Assembly (NCBI GenBank): GCA_016710965.1
Contig: JADJTW010000015.1
Span: 1 to 64,000 of the forward strand
Length of the DNA: 64,000 nt
Direction: 5' to 3'
Origin: Flavobacteriales bacterium
Lineage (GTDB): Bacteria; Bacteroidota; Bacteroidia; Flavobacteriales_F; PHOS-HE28
The notes below the pieces were generated by a model. The model saw nothing but the letters and a program-made list of their open reading frames with translations, had not been told where the DNA came from and ran no database searches. Shown here one piece after another: positions 34,588-43,148 of this stretch (position 1 is the first letter of the stretch; each line of letters begins with the position of its first letter). A program made the translations under genes and the position numbers.

Positions 34588-34648
34588 GCGCGTCGAACCT
34601 GCCGCCACGCCGTGTGTACGGCTGTCCGTGCAGCCTGGCGGGCTGCCG

Positions 34649-34656
34649 TAGTTTTG
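34649..34656 (+). promoter_or_regulatory. -7 box (TAGTTTTG) for the DUF4175 gene
   Basis: Perfect TAnnTTTG match 44 nt upstream of the ATG at 34701. It supports that start, since the upstream open frame from 34614 would begin before the box. No clear -33 TTG. Confidence 0.4.
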
Positions 34657-34700
34657 TTCCGCAACAACCTCCCTGTGGCGCCGTTCGCCATTCAACAACC

Positions 34701-37700
34701 ATGCGCAGCGAATACGAGCACCTGATCGACAAGCTCGACGCGTTCACCCGCAAGTTCTACAAGGACCGGCTGATCCGTGGTGTATTGTACAGCGTCGGCC
34801 TTGTCGTGGGGGTCTTCCTGATGGCCGCGCTGCTGGAGCATCTTGGCCATTTCGGGACCAGCGTTCGAACGGCGCTCTTCTGGAGCGCCCTGGCATGCAT
34901 GAGCCTTATCATCGGTCGATTCGTGGTTGTTCCGCTGGTGAAGTTGTTGCGCATGGGTTCCATTATCTCCCACGAAGAAGCTGCACGGATCGTGGGCACC
35001 CACTTCGTGGAGGTGCGGGACAAGCTTTTGAACACACTGCAACTGAAGGGGCTGGCCGCAACCCAAGACGGACAAAGGGCCTTGATCGAGGCGGCCATCG
35101 CCCAACGTAGCCGGGAGCTCGGGCCCATCCCGTTCATCAACGCCATCGACCTTCGCAGGAATACGCGCTATCTGAAGTTCGCCCTGCCTCCGCTCGCCAT
35201 CCTGCTGGCCATCCTGGTTGCGGCACCCAGCCTGATCACCGGTCCGGCCGAACGGCTCATCTCGCACGGTCATGAGTTCATCCAAGAGGCCCCTTTCCGC
35301 TTCGTGATAATCGGCGACTCATTGCTCGTTCCCGAGGAGCAGGATTTCGAGCTTCTCGTGGAGCTTCAGGGCGATGCTATCCCGCAACAAGTGGATATCG
35401 AGATGGATGGCCGACGCGTTCCGCTTGTGAAGTCCGGCGCCTTCCGCTTCGCGCACCGCTTCCGCAACGTGCGCGACAACATCGAGTTCGTCTTTACCGC
35501 CGATGGCTATCGATCGAAGGAATATGTGCTGCGCACCGTCCCCTACCCCATGGTCCTGGACATGCAGATGCTGCTGGAATACCCGGAGTACTTGGGCCTG
35601 CCTGCCGAAACGCGTCCGCAATCCGGCGACCTTACCGTTCCGGCAGGAACAAGGATCACGTGGGATGTCGTGGCGCGCAGCGCTGATCGAATGCGAATGG
35701 AATTCGACGATACAACGTTCGCGGCAGGAGCGGGTGACGCAGGCGGCGGGCGGTCCGGGTTCAGGTTCCAGCGACGCCTGCTTCAGAGCCGCACCTACCA
35801 ATTCATCCCGACCAACGGCACCCACGAAGCAGTGGAGTCGATGCGGTATCGCGCAGAGGTCATTCCCGACCTCTATCCGACCATCGCAGTGGAAACGCGC
35901 AGCGACAGCACCGCCCCGAAACGCATGTTCTACAGTGGCGAGATCGGCGATGATCACGGATTCCGAAGGCTGCTCTTCCACTACCGATTCGTAGAGGGGG
36001 GCGACAGCGTACCGACTGAACTGCGAAGCGGCAGCAGGGAGATTCCCATCGACTCACGCAACGTTCGCCAGCAATTCTTCCACAGTTGGGACCTGTACGG
36101 CTTTCCGATCGTGCCGGGCGACAGGATAGAGCACTGGTTCGAGGTGTGGGACAATGATGGAGTGACGGGCAGCAAGAGCGCCAGAAGTACGCCTCTGACC
36201 TTCGTAGCGCCCACACTCAAGGAGCTTGCGGAGAAACAAGAAGCGGCAGGCGAATCCATCAAGAGCGAGCTACGTGAGAGCATCCGCGAGGCACAAGACC
36301 TTCAAAAGGCATTGGACAAGCTGCGACGCGAATTGATGGAGAAGAAAGAAATGGGCTGGCAGGATAAGCAGCAACTGGAGAATCTCATGCAGCGCCAGAG
36401 TCAGTTGGAAGAACGCATCAAGCGGAACAACGAACAATTGAGGCAGAGCCAGCAGGAAATGCGGGAGTTCAGCCCGATGGACGAGCGTCTGCTGGAGAAA
36501 CAAGAACAAGTGCAGGAGCTCTTCGAGAATGTCTTGAGCGAGGAGATGAAAGAGCTCTACCGACAGATGCAGGAGATGATGGAGCAGGTGGACAAGGAAC
36601 AATTGCAGGAGCAGCTTCGCGAGATGAAGCTTGGGCAGGAGGATATCGAAAAGGAACTGGACCGGGCTCTTGAGATGTTCAAGCGCATGGAGGTAGAGAA
36701 GAAGGCAGAGGATATTGCAGATCAGTTGGAGAGGTTGGCGAAGCAACAGGAAGAACTGAGCGAACGCACCAAGGAGGGAAAGGAGCCTGGTTCGGTCTTG
36801 GAGAAGCAGCAGGAGGAGCTGAACAAGGAATTCGAGCAACTGCGGGAACAGATGAAAGAACTCGAGGAGAAGAACCAGTCACTGGAACAGCCAATGGGTC
36901 TTCCCGACACGGAACAACAGGAACAAGAGATCCAGCAGGAGCAACAGAAGAGCAGCGAACAACTGAAACGTGACCAGAACCAGAAAGCCGGGGCCTCGCA
37001 AAAGAGCGCGGCCGAAAAGATGGAACAGCTTGCCTTCCAGATGAAGAGCGCCATGGAGGGCAGTGCGCAAGAGCAGCAAGAAGAGGATATGGACGCTTTG
37101 CGGCAGCTGCTCGAGAACATCGTACAGCTCAGCTTCGACGAAGAATCCCTCTTGGACAACGTTGGTTCAACGAGCGTCAAAGACCCTCGCTGGGTCGAGC
37201 ATGGCCGCTCGCAACGGAAGCTGCGCGACGATGCCCGCGTGATCGAGGACTCCTTGTTCGCCCTTAGCAAACGCGTGCCACAGCTCGAAAGCATCGTCAA
37301 CCGCGAGATGAACGCCGTGAATGACAACATGGATGAGGCCACGCGCATCATGGGCGAAGCCCGGGCGAATGAGCGCCTGAAACCCTCTGCTGTCGACAAG
37401 CAGCAGCACGCCATGACCTCCTTGAACAACTTAGCCCTGCTGCTGGACGAGGCGCTTCAGCAAATGATGCAGCAGATGAATGCCCAGAGCAAGCCCGGCA
37501 GTGGTAGTTGCACCAAGCCGGGCGGGCAGGGCACTGGGCAAGGCCGCAAGCCGAGCATGGCCAAGATGCGCGCACAACAGGAAGCGCTTCAGAAGCAGTT
37601 GGAGGAGATGCGCAAGGCACAACAGGACGGCAAGAACAAAGGACCGAAGCCGGGCCAGCAAAATCCCGGCAGCATGGGCTTGCCTGGAATGAGCCAGCAA

Positions 37701-38117
37701 ATGGCGCAAATGGCCGCGCAACAGGCCGCTATCCGTAAGGAGATGCAGCGTCTTGCGCAGGAACTCAACAAGGACGGCAGTGGCGCTGGCAACGGCTTGA
37801 ACAAGCTGGCCGAGGAAATGGAGCAGCAGGAACGTGATATCGTCAATAAGCGCGTCTCCCCTGAAACCCTGCGCCGCCAACAGGAGATAATGACCCGGCT
37901 GCTTGAGCACGAAAAGGCAGAGCGCGAAAGGGAACTTGACCAGCAACGCATGAGCAACGAGGGGCGACAAAGGCCCGCAGCGGACCCAGTGAGGTACTTT
38001 GACCAGCAACGACGCAAGGCCCGTGAGGCGGAGTTGTTGCGCACCGTACCCCTTGGGCTCAAGCCGTACTATCGCGATCGCGTGAACACGTATTTCGGTA
38101 CTTTTGGCCGACCTTGA
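34701..38117 (+). CDS. DUF4175-family protein: membrane anchor plus very long Gln/Glu-rich coiled coil
   Basis: A 1138-residue protein. Two helices near the N-terminus (VLYSVGLVVGVFLMAALL and TALFWSALACMSLIIGRFVV) and one near residues 155-175 anchor it. A predicted beta-rich extracytoplasmic region follows to about residue 510. Then come about 350 residues of continuous charged coiled coil (for example EQLQEQLREMKLGQEDIEKE) and a Gly/Pro/Gln-rich region with more coil to the end. This matches Bacteroidota DUF4175 proteins, whose function is not known to me. The following ATPase gene starts 4 nt after its stop, and the order DUF4175, ATPase, YbeY, MnmG is one I recall from other Flavobacteriia. 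Confidence 0.82.
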   Translation: MRSEYEHLIDKLDAFTRKFYKDRLIRGVLYSVGLVVGVFLMAALLEHLGHFGTSVRTALFWSALACMSLIIGRFVVVPLVKLLRMGSIISHEEAARIVGTHFVEVRDKLLNTLQLKGLAATQDGQRALIEAAIAQRSRELGPIPFINAIDLRRNTRYLKFALPPLAILLAILVAAPSLITGPAERLISHGHEFIQEAPFRFVIIGDSLLVPEEQDFELLVELQGDAIPQQVDIEMDGRRVPLVKSGAFRFAHRFRNVRDNIEFVFTADGYRSKEYVLRTVPYPMVLDMQMLLEYPEYLGLPAETRPQSGDLTVPAGTRITWDVVARSADRMRMEFDDTTFAAGAGDAGGGRSGFRFQRRLLQSRTYQFIPTNGTHEAVESMRYRAEVIPDLYPTIAVETRSDSTAPKRMFYSGEIGDDHGFRRLLFHYRFVEGGDSVPTELRSGSREIPIDSRNVRQQFFHSWDLYGFPIVPGDRIEHWFEVWDNDGVTGSKSARSTPLTFVAPTLKELAEKQEAAGESIKSELRESIREAQDLQKALDKLRRELMEKKEMGWQDKQQLENLMQRQSQLEERIKRNNEQLRQSQQEMREFSPMDERLLEKQEQVQELFENVLSEEMKELYRQMQEMMEQVDKEQLQEQLREMKLGQEDIEKELDRALEMFKRMEVEKKAEDIADQLERLAKQQEELSERTKEGKEPGSVLEKQQEELNKEFEQLREQMKELEEKNQSLEQPMGLPDTEQQEQEIQQEQQKSSEQLKRDQNQKAGASQKSAAEKMEQLAFQMKSAMEGSAQEQQEEDMDALRQLLENIVQLSFDEESLLDNVGSTSVKDPRWVEHGRSQRKLRDDARVIEDSLFALSKRVPQLESIVNREMNAVNDNMDEATRIMGEARANERLKPSAVDKQQHAMTSLNNLALLLDEALQQMMQQMNAQSKPGSGSCTKPGGQGTGQGRKPSMAKMRAQQEALQKQLEEMRKAQQDGKNKGPKPGQQNPGSMGLPGMSQQMAQMAAQQAAIRKEMQRLAQELNKDGSGAGNGLNKLAEEMEQQERDIVNKRVSPETLRRQQEIMTRLLEHEKAERERELDQQRMSNEGRQRPAADPVRYFDQQRRKAREAELLRTVPLGLKPYYRDRVNTYFGTFGRP

Positions 38118-38121
38118 TCCC

Positions 38122-38559
38122 ATGGCCGCGATCACCGAAGAAATGGCGTTCACTGAGCGAATCGAATTCCCCGCGAAAGCCGAGAACATTTCGCTCGCGG
38201 AGAAGCTGATCGATGACGCTTGCGGAAGGCACAACGTACATGAGAGCCGCTACGGTAACATCCTCATTGCGCTAACCGAGGCGGTGAACAATGCCATCCA
38301 TCATGGCAATGGGCTGGACCCCTCGAAAACCGTGACTCTCGGCTACGAGGTTCGGCCCGATCGAATCGTGTTCGTGGTGAAGGACCAGGGTGCGGGCTTC
38401 GATTACGAGCACCTCCCCGACCCGACCGATCCGCAGAATCTCGAAAAACCCCACGGCAGAGGCGTGTTCCTCATGCGCGCGTTGGCCGACAGCGTGTCCT
38501 TCGAGGATCACGGCTCAACCGTCTCTCTCTCCTTCGATCGAGCTCCCACCAAGGAGTAA
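38122..38559 (+). CDS. RsbW-like anti-sigma-type ATP-binding protein
   Basis: A 145-residue stand-alone HATPase_c protein. Visible boxes are the N box EAVNNAIHHGN, the G1 box DQGAGFDYEHL and the G2 box GRGVFLMRALAD. Such small ATPases (RsbW/SpoIIAB style) bind and phosphorylate anti-anti-sigma factors. No sigma factor or anti-anti-sigma gene is adjacent, but a PP2C-type phosphatase lies at 61905 in the same window, which could be part of such a switch; that link is inference. The ATG at 38122 is used; a TTG at 38104 would overlap DUF4175. ybeY starts 2 nt after its stop. Confidence 0.85.
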   Translation: MAAITEEMAFTERIEFPAKAENISLAEKLIDDACGRHNVHESRYGNILIALTEAVNNAIHHGNGLDPSKTVTLGYEVRPDRIVFVVKDQGAGFDYEHLPDPTDPQNLEKPHGRGVFLMRALADSVSFEDHGSTVSLSFDRAPTKE

Positions 38560-38561
38560 GG

Positions 38562-39032
38562 ATGTCCTTTATTGCATTCCGTTCTATCGGCGTGCCATGC
38601 GCCTTCCGGAATCGGCGGGGCTTGCGTCGCTGGCTCATTGCTACAGCAAAAGCACACCGACGAGAAGTCGAAAGCCTTGCATTCGTGCTCATGTCGGACA
38701 ATGCCCTTCTCGAGTATAACAGAAGATACTTGAAGCACGATTACTTTACTGATGTCATCACCTTTTCCTATTCAAGCGATGGCGCTCTTTGTGGCGATGT
38801 TCTCATGAGCTATGATCGGATAAAGGCGAACGCTGTTTCTTTCGACACCAGCGTTCAAGATGAACTTCGTCGCGTCATGGTGCATGGCTTATTGCATCTC
38901 CTCGGACAAACAGACAATCGTGCCTCCGAGAAACTGGCGATGCGAGCAAATGAGGACCGGAGCCTGCAGGAATATGCTCGCTTGGGACGAAATCCGGTCA
39001 AGCTCAAATCAACCACCCCACATCCCCGATAG
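38562..39032 (+). CDS. ybeY: Endoribonuclease YbeY (rRNA maturation)
   Basis: A 156-residue zinc-dependent endoribonuclease needed for 16S rRNA 3'-end processing and ribosome quality control. Motifs seen are TDVITFSYSS and the zinc site VMVHGLLHLLGQTD. The classical third metal His of HGxLHLxGYDH is Asn here (QTDN), a change at that position that I recall as common in Bacteroidota YbeY. Start ATG at 38562 follows AAGGAG at about 9 nt, one of the few Shine-Dalgarno-like sequences in the window. It is tightly packed behind the RsbW-like ATPase. Confidence 0.9.
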   Translation: MSFIAFRSIGVPCAFRNRRGLRRWLIATAKAHRREVESLAFVLMSDNALLEYNRRYLKHDYFTDVITFSYSSDGALCGDVLMSYDRIKANAVSFDTSVQDELRRVMVHGLLHLLGQTDNRASEKLAMRANEDRSLQEYARLGRNPVKLKSTTPHPR

Positions 39033-39206
39033 GCGTTTTCCGCTCTGGCTATTCCGATTCAATATTGACTGTGCTCTCTAGTCGGAGACCAGAATATCGC
39101 GTGACGATTACACCGTCGCACTATTGCTAGCAACGATGTTGGGGGGCGTAGGTGTTCCTAGCCCTCTTCCTCGCTTTCAACCACAAGGACCTGAAGGGGT
39201 GGCCTA

Positions 39207-39590
39207 CTACTGCTTCGCTGGAACAAGTTCCATTGCAGCGGTACACACCGTGCGAGCCTTTGCCTTAACGTCTGGCCAGGATTCTTCATTGGCCGTGTTC
39301 ACCGTGGATAGCAGGCCTTCAATCTGAAATAGTGCGGTCTTCAGTTCTGCTTGGCGGGAGGCCTGACTTGCGGTCGGGCCATACGGCATGGCGGCCAGCT
39401 CCTTGTTCAAGAGGTTCATCTGCTGGTATACAGCGGCATAGGTCTCCTTAAGCTCTCCGCTCACAGTTCGAACCTCGTCTTGGAGAGAACTGCCGGAAGA
39501 GCTTGCAGGTACGTGGGCCGGTGATTGTGCATTCGTATGAATGGCCGCAACTGCGACGGATAGCACTGCGGTTAGTATTGCTCTTTTCAT
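39207..39590 (-). CDS. Small secreted hypothetical protein
   Basis: A 127-residue protein with a clear signal peptide (MKRAILTAVLSVAVAAIHTN, cleavage after AQ) and a helical, Ala/Glu-rich mature part with coiled-coil character (VSGELKETYAAVYQQMNLLN). A single Cys lies near the end (ARTVCTAAM). It is on the minus strand between ybeY and mnmG, interrupting what is otherwise a plus-strand run, so it may be a recent insertion. No family recognised. Confidence 0.65.
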   Translation of the reverse strand: MKRAILTAVLSVAVAAIHTNAQSPAHVPASSSGSSLQDEVRTVSGELKETYAAVYQQMNLLNKELAAMPYGPTASQASRQAELKTALFQIEGLLSTVNTANEESWPDVKAKARTVCTAAMELVPAKQ

Positions 39591-39749
39591 TTTAGTCGTT
39601 TTCGCGGGTTAAAGTTCAGCGAACCATTGATCAGTTCCAAGCCCAGTGCCCATTTCCGGACGGTTGTAAACCCTATTGGGTTGCCCAAGGGCGGACAGGA
39701 GCATGTGGGCGAGCGCTTCGACTTTGCGCCTCATGGGTATTCAACGAGA

Positions 39750-39778
39750 TTGTGCCGCGCTCTTGCAAAGTAGCTTCG
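39750..39778 (+). promoter_or_regulatory. Promoter of mnmG (TTG-N18-TAGCTTCG)
   Basis: TTG at 39750-39752 and TAGCTTCG at 39771-39778 are separated by 18 nt, close to the Bacteroidota -33/-7 spacing. The box lies downstream of a possible GTG start at 39752 and upstream of the GTG at 39797, and so decides in favour of the latter. Confidence 0.5.
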
Positions 39779-39796
39779 CCCCATAAAACAATACGG

Positions 39797-41788
39797 GTGC
39801 TCTCTTCCTATGATATTGTTGTGGTCGGGGCTGGCCACGCCGGAAACGAAGCCGCTGCCGCAGCTGCCAACTTGGGCAGCCGGGTTCTCCTCATCACCAT
39901 GAATATGGGGGTTATCGGCCAGATGAGCTGCAACCCTGCCATGGGGGGGGTGGCCAAGGGGCAGATCGTGAGGGAGATCGACGCACTGGGTGGCTATAGT
40001 GGTGTCGTTAGCGATAGGAGTATGCTGCAGTTCCGTATGCTCAACCTCAGCAAGGGCCCCGCCATGTGGAGCCCACGCACTCAGAACGACCGCGCGCGAT
40101 TTGCTGAAGAATGGCGGCTGATGTTGGAGCGCACGCCGAATGTCCACTTCTGGCAGGATAGCGTTGTGGAAGTCCTGTCAGAGAATCACCAAGTCGTGGG
40201 CGTTCGAACTGGCCTTGGAATGCGCGTACAGTGTCGCGCCGTGGTGCTCACTAGTGGCACCTTCATGAATGGCATTATGCATATCGGCGAGCGTCAAATA
40301 GGCGGTGGACGGGCTGGCGAAAAATCCAGTCACGGCATCACCGAGCAGCTCGTCGGCCTAGGTTTCGTGGCTGGGCGAATGAAGACCGGTACCCCTCCGC
40401 GCGTGGACGGTCGCAGCCTGAATTATGGCCTGATGGAGGAGCAGCCTGGCGACGAGAATCCCGGGAGATTCTCTTTCCTACCCGCTCTCTCTAGCGCACA
40501 CTCTGGCGCACCTTCCGTGGAGGTGACGAGCCAGCCAAATCGCGCCTCTGCATATAGCCGCGAGAGAGAGGGAGGGCAACGAAAACAGCTTAGCTGCTGG
40601 ATCACCTACACCAACGCGGAAGTACACGATACCCTGCGCACGGGCTTCGCCCGCTCGCCCATGTTCAATGGCCGCATCCGCGGTCTGGGCCCGCGCTATT
40701 GCCCAAGCATCGAAGACAAGATTGACCGCTTCGCCGAAAAGGAGCGCCATCAGATCTTCGTAGAGCCCGAGGGCTGGGACACAATCGAGACCTACATTAA
40801 CGGTTTCAGCACCAGCTTGCCAGCGGAGGTGCAACTGGCAGCCCTGCGGAAAATCCCGGGCTTCGCCGAGGCCCGCATGTTCCGTCCGGGCTACGCAGTG
40901 GAGTACGACTACTTCCCCCCTACCCAGCTGAAACATTCGCTGGAGACCAAGCTCATGGGCGGACTCTATTTCGCCGGTCAAATCAACGGTACCACTGGCT
41001 ACGAGGAGGCCGCCTGCCAGGGGCTGATGGCAGGCATCAATGCGCACCTGAAGCTCCATGAGAAGGAGCCTTTCGTGCTTCGCCGCGACGAGGCCTACAT
41101 CGGTGTGCTAATCGACGACCTGATAACCAAAGGCACAGAAGAACCCTACCGAATGTTTACCAGCCGGGCCGAATTCCGCCTGCTATTGCGCCAAGACAAT
41201 GCGGACCTCCGCCTCACTCCTCGCAGTCACGCCATGGGCCTTGCTAGCGCCGAGCGCCTGCGCCGGGTAGAGCTTAAACAACGCCTGGCGATGGAGCTTG
41301 TTGCCACCATGCAGGCGGAGGGGGTGGTTCCCGAGATTGCGAATGCCGTCCTTGTTCCACGTGGAACAAGTGCCGTGAAGCAAAAGGTGAAACTCTATGA
41401 CTTGCTGCTCCGTCCGCAGATGGGATATGCGGATGTGGAGAGCCTCTCCCCTATCTTACAATCCAAGCGCTCTATCATTCCGGTAGAGCCGGGGCCGCAA
41501 CAAGGCGTTTTTGACGCTACTCTCTGGAACGAGGTCATCGAGCAAGTTGAGATTGGTGTGAAGTACGAGGGCTACTTGGAAAAAGAGCGCGAGATGGCCG
41601 AGAAGCTCGCCCGCCTGGAGGGGGTGTCCTTGGACTTGGGCATGGATTACGCGCAGATCACTTCACTCTCCATCGAGGCCCGCCAGAAATTGGACAAGGT
41701 GAAGCCCGCCACGCTCGGCCAGGCCAGCCGCATTAGCGGGGTCTCGCCCTCGGACCTGAGCGTGTTGCTGGTTTATCTCGGGCGGTAG
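39797..41788 (+). CDS. mnmG: tRNA uridine-5-carboxymethylaminomethyl(34) synthesis protein MnmG (GidA)
   Basis: With MnmE, MnmG installs the (carboxymethyl)aminomethyl group on U34 of several tRNAs, using FAD, NADH and methylene-THF. The FAD-binding motif [20 protein letters not shown], the [20 protein letters not shown] segment, TGTPPRVDG, and the C-terminal LDMGMDY-like [10 protein letters not shown] and [15 protein letters not shown] signatures are present. The GTG at 39797 is used (663 residues); a GTG at 39752 lies upstream of the likely -7 box. Compared with usual MnmG sequences there is an extra stretch of about 28 residues between FSF and SCWITYTN (about 40472-40590), discussed as a finding. 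A parS-like palindrome lies inside the gene at 41353. Confidence 0.95.
   Translation: MLSSYDIVVVGAGHAGNEAAAAAANLGSRVLLITMNMGVIGQMSCNPAMGGVAKGQIVREIDALGGYSGVVSDRSMLQFRMLNLSKGPAMWSPRTQNDRARFAEEWRLMLERTPNVHFWQDSVVEVLSENHQVVGVRTGLGMRVQCRAVVLTSGTFMNGIMHIGERQIGGGRAGEKSSHGITEQLVGLGFVAGRMKTGTPPRVDGRSLNYGLMEEQPGDENPGRFSFLPALSSAHSGAPSVEVTSQPNRASAYSREREGGQRKQLSCWITYTNAEVHDTLRTGFARSPMFNGRIRGLGPRYCPSIEDKIDRFAEKERHQIFVEPEGWDTIETYINGFSTSLPAEVQLAALRKIPGFAEARMFRPGYAVEYDYFPPTQLKHSLETKLMGGLYFAGQINGTTGYEEAACQGLMAGINAHLKLHEKEPFVLRRDEAYIGVLIDDLITKGTEEPYRMFTSRAEFRLLLRQDNADLRLTPRSHAMGLASAERLRRVELKQRLAMELVATMQAEGVVPEIANAVLVPRGTSAVKQKVKLYDLLLRPQMGYADVESLSPILQSKRSIIPVEPGPQQGVFDATLWNEVIEQVEIGVKYEGYLEKEREMAEKLARLEGVSLDLGMDYAQITSLSIEARQKLDKVKPATLGQASRISGVSPSDLSVLLVYLGR
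41353..41368. promoter_or_regulatory. parS-like palindrome (perfect) inside mnmG
   Basis: TGTTCCACGTGGAACA is a perfect palindrome fitting the general parS consensus TGTTnCACGTGnAACA, and the symmetry extends to 20 bp (CTTGTTCCACGTGGAACAAG, 41351-41370). It is read as LVPRGTSAV within MnmG. parS sites bind ParB for chromosome segregation and cluster near the origin. ParA and ParB genes are not in the window. Confidence 0.65.
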
Positions 41789-41880
41789 AGAGCGGGCGGG
41801 CTGCGGTCTTCCTTCCTGGCGCCGATACCGCGCTCACGAAGCAAAGCATTCCTCTTCTTTGCAGGCGTCCCGTGGCCCTT

Positions 41881-41896
41881 TGTTCCACGTGGAACT
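41881..41896. promoter_or_regulatory. Second parS-like palindrome, just upstream of the methyltransferase start
   Basis: TGTTCCACGTGGAACT matches 15 of 16 positions of the perfect site 528 bp away. It lies in the short gap between mnmG and the methyltransferase gene. Two such sites this close are very unlikely by chance. Confidence 0.6.
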
Positions 41897-41902
41897 TTTG
41901 CC

Positions 41903-42796
41903 TTGGAGACATTGTCCGCCTGCCCTGTTTGTGCCGGCCCGAGCTTGCTGCCCATGCTCGAGGTCATCGACCATTCCGTGAGTCAGGAGCGCTTCCATCT
42001 CGTGGATTGCTCGGCCTGCGGCTTCCGATTCACGAACCCTCGGCCCGCCTCCAACGAGCTCGGACGGTATTACCAAAGCGCCGATTACATCAGCCACACG
42101 AATGCTGCGCACAGCCTACGCGACCGCGTGTACCAACGCGTGCGTAGGTTTGCACTCGCGCAGAAATGCCGGCTCGTTAGTCGATATGAGCCTTACGGGC
42201 ACGTGCTGGATGTTGGCTGCGGCACTGGAGAGTTCCTGGCTTTTCTAAAGAGCTGCGGATACCTCGCACATGGTGTGGAGCCCAACTTAAAAGCGCGTGA
42301 AATGGCAATCGCTACGCACGCCTTGAAGATTGTCCCGGACCTCGATGCAGTGCGTCGTGCGGAGGGCTTCCGGGTAATCACCCTCTGGCACGTCCTCGAG
42401 CACTTGCCCGGGCTGCACGTCACCCTGAAGAAGCTCTTCTCCTTGCTCGCTGACGGAGGCCTGCTCATCATCGCCGTGCCGGACCGCTCTTCCTGGGACG
42501 CCAGCCACTACGGGGCGGATTGGGCAGCCTGGGATGTTCCCCGCCACGTCTCGCATTTCCGCCAACAGGATATTAAGCGGCTACTGCATGAACACGGCTT
42601 CGAGTTGGACAGCATCAAGCGAATGTGGTTCGACGCACCCTATGTGGCGATGCTCAGCGAAGGGATTCGGGGTAAGGGACAGAGGACTGCCTTGGTCATA
42701 GGCGGTCTGGTGGGGATGTGGTCGAACCTAGTGGCTTTAATCTCTGGACGCCCGGCATCGAGCTCGCTTTACATCGCTCGGAAGGGCAAAGCCTGA
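41903..42796 (+). CDS. Class I SAM-dependent methyltransferase with N-terminal zinc ribbon
   Basis: A 297-residue protein. The N-terminus CPVCAGPSLLPM with a second pair in VDCSACGFRFTNPRP forms a four-Cys zinc-ribbon-like unit. The Rossmann methyltransferase core follows: motif I HVLDVGCGTGEFLAFL, then HGVEPN, then ITLWHVLEHLPG. Substrate unknown. The start is a TTG at 41903 directly after the parS-like site; no nearer ATG fits. I recall such methyltransferases downstream of mnmG in other Flavobacteria, which supports a conserved position. Confidence 0.85.
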   Translation: METLSACPVCAGPSLLPMLEVIDHSVSQERFHLVDCSACGFRFTNPRPASNELGRYYQSADYISHTNAAHSLRDRVYQRVRRFALAQKCRLVSRYEPYGHVLDVGCGTGEFLAFLKSCGYLAHGVEPNLKAREMAIATHALKIVPDLDAVRRAEGFRVITLWHVLEHLPGLHVTLKKLFSLLADGGLLIIAVPDRSSWDASHYGADWAAWDVPRHVSHFRQQDIKRLLHEHGFELDSIKRMWFDAPYVAMLSEGIRGKGQRTALVIGGLVGMWSNLVALISGRPASSSLYIARKGKA

Positions 42797-43148
42797 ATAC
42801 GGTCCCATTTCCGGGAAATGCGGTCATATTCCACTTAGGCCGGGGCGCCCCTCCACCGAGCGGGCGTTCGCCTTTCACAGTCTGAATGGTACGGCCGACC
42901 GGTGACCAGCTCCATTCGTTTCATTTTCAGATACTTCTGTCAATGTCGGTTGTTGAAATCCCCGCGCAGATGGGACAGATGATCATATGTGGCCCCAATG
43001 GCGGCCCCGGCTCATTAGCACCATTTCGACATCATTTTATTCCTCCGTGCCATCTGCGGACCGCCATTCACCAGATAACGCTAAGCCGAGCGTGCTCCAA
43101 GGAGCGTTCTACCTTGGTGGCCCGAAAAACAAGCGCATTCCAAAGCAC
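42797..43148. other. 352-bp intergenic region before the ALDH7 gene
   Basis: No gene is supported here; the ALDH frame is open back to 42987 but the extension (rich in Ser, Pro and His) is unlike the family. A perfect inverted repeat CATTTCC-G-GGAAATG lies at 42806-42820, just after the methyltransferase stop, and could be a hairpin or an operator. No T-run follows it. I see no convincing TAnnTTTG box near 43149. Confidence 0.5.

Noticed and set aside
39752..39796. GTG at 39752 as the mnmG start
   Set aside because: It lies upstream of the TTG-N18-TAGCTTCG promoter and adds 15 residues before the conserved [12 protein letters not shown]; 39797 is favoured, but not proven.
42987..43148. N-terminal extension of the ALDH7 protein
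   Set aside because: The extension is unlike ALDH7 proteins and the ATG at 43149 gives the expected length.
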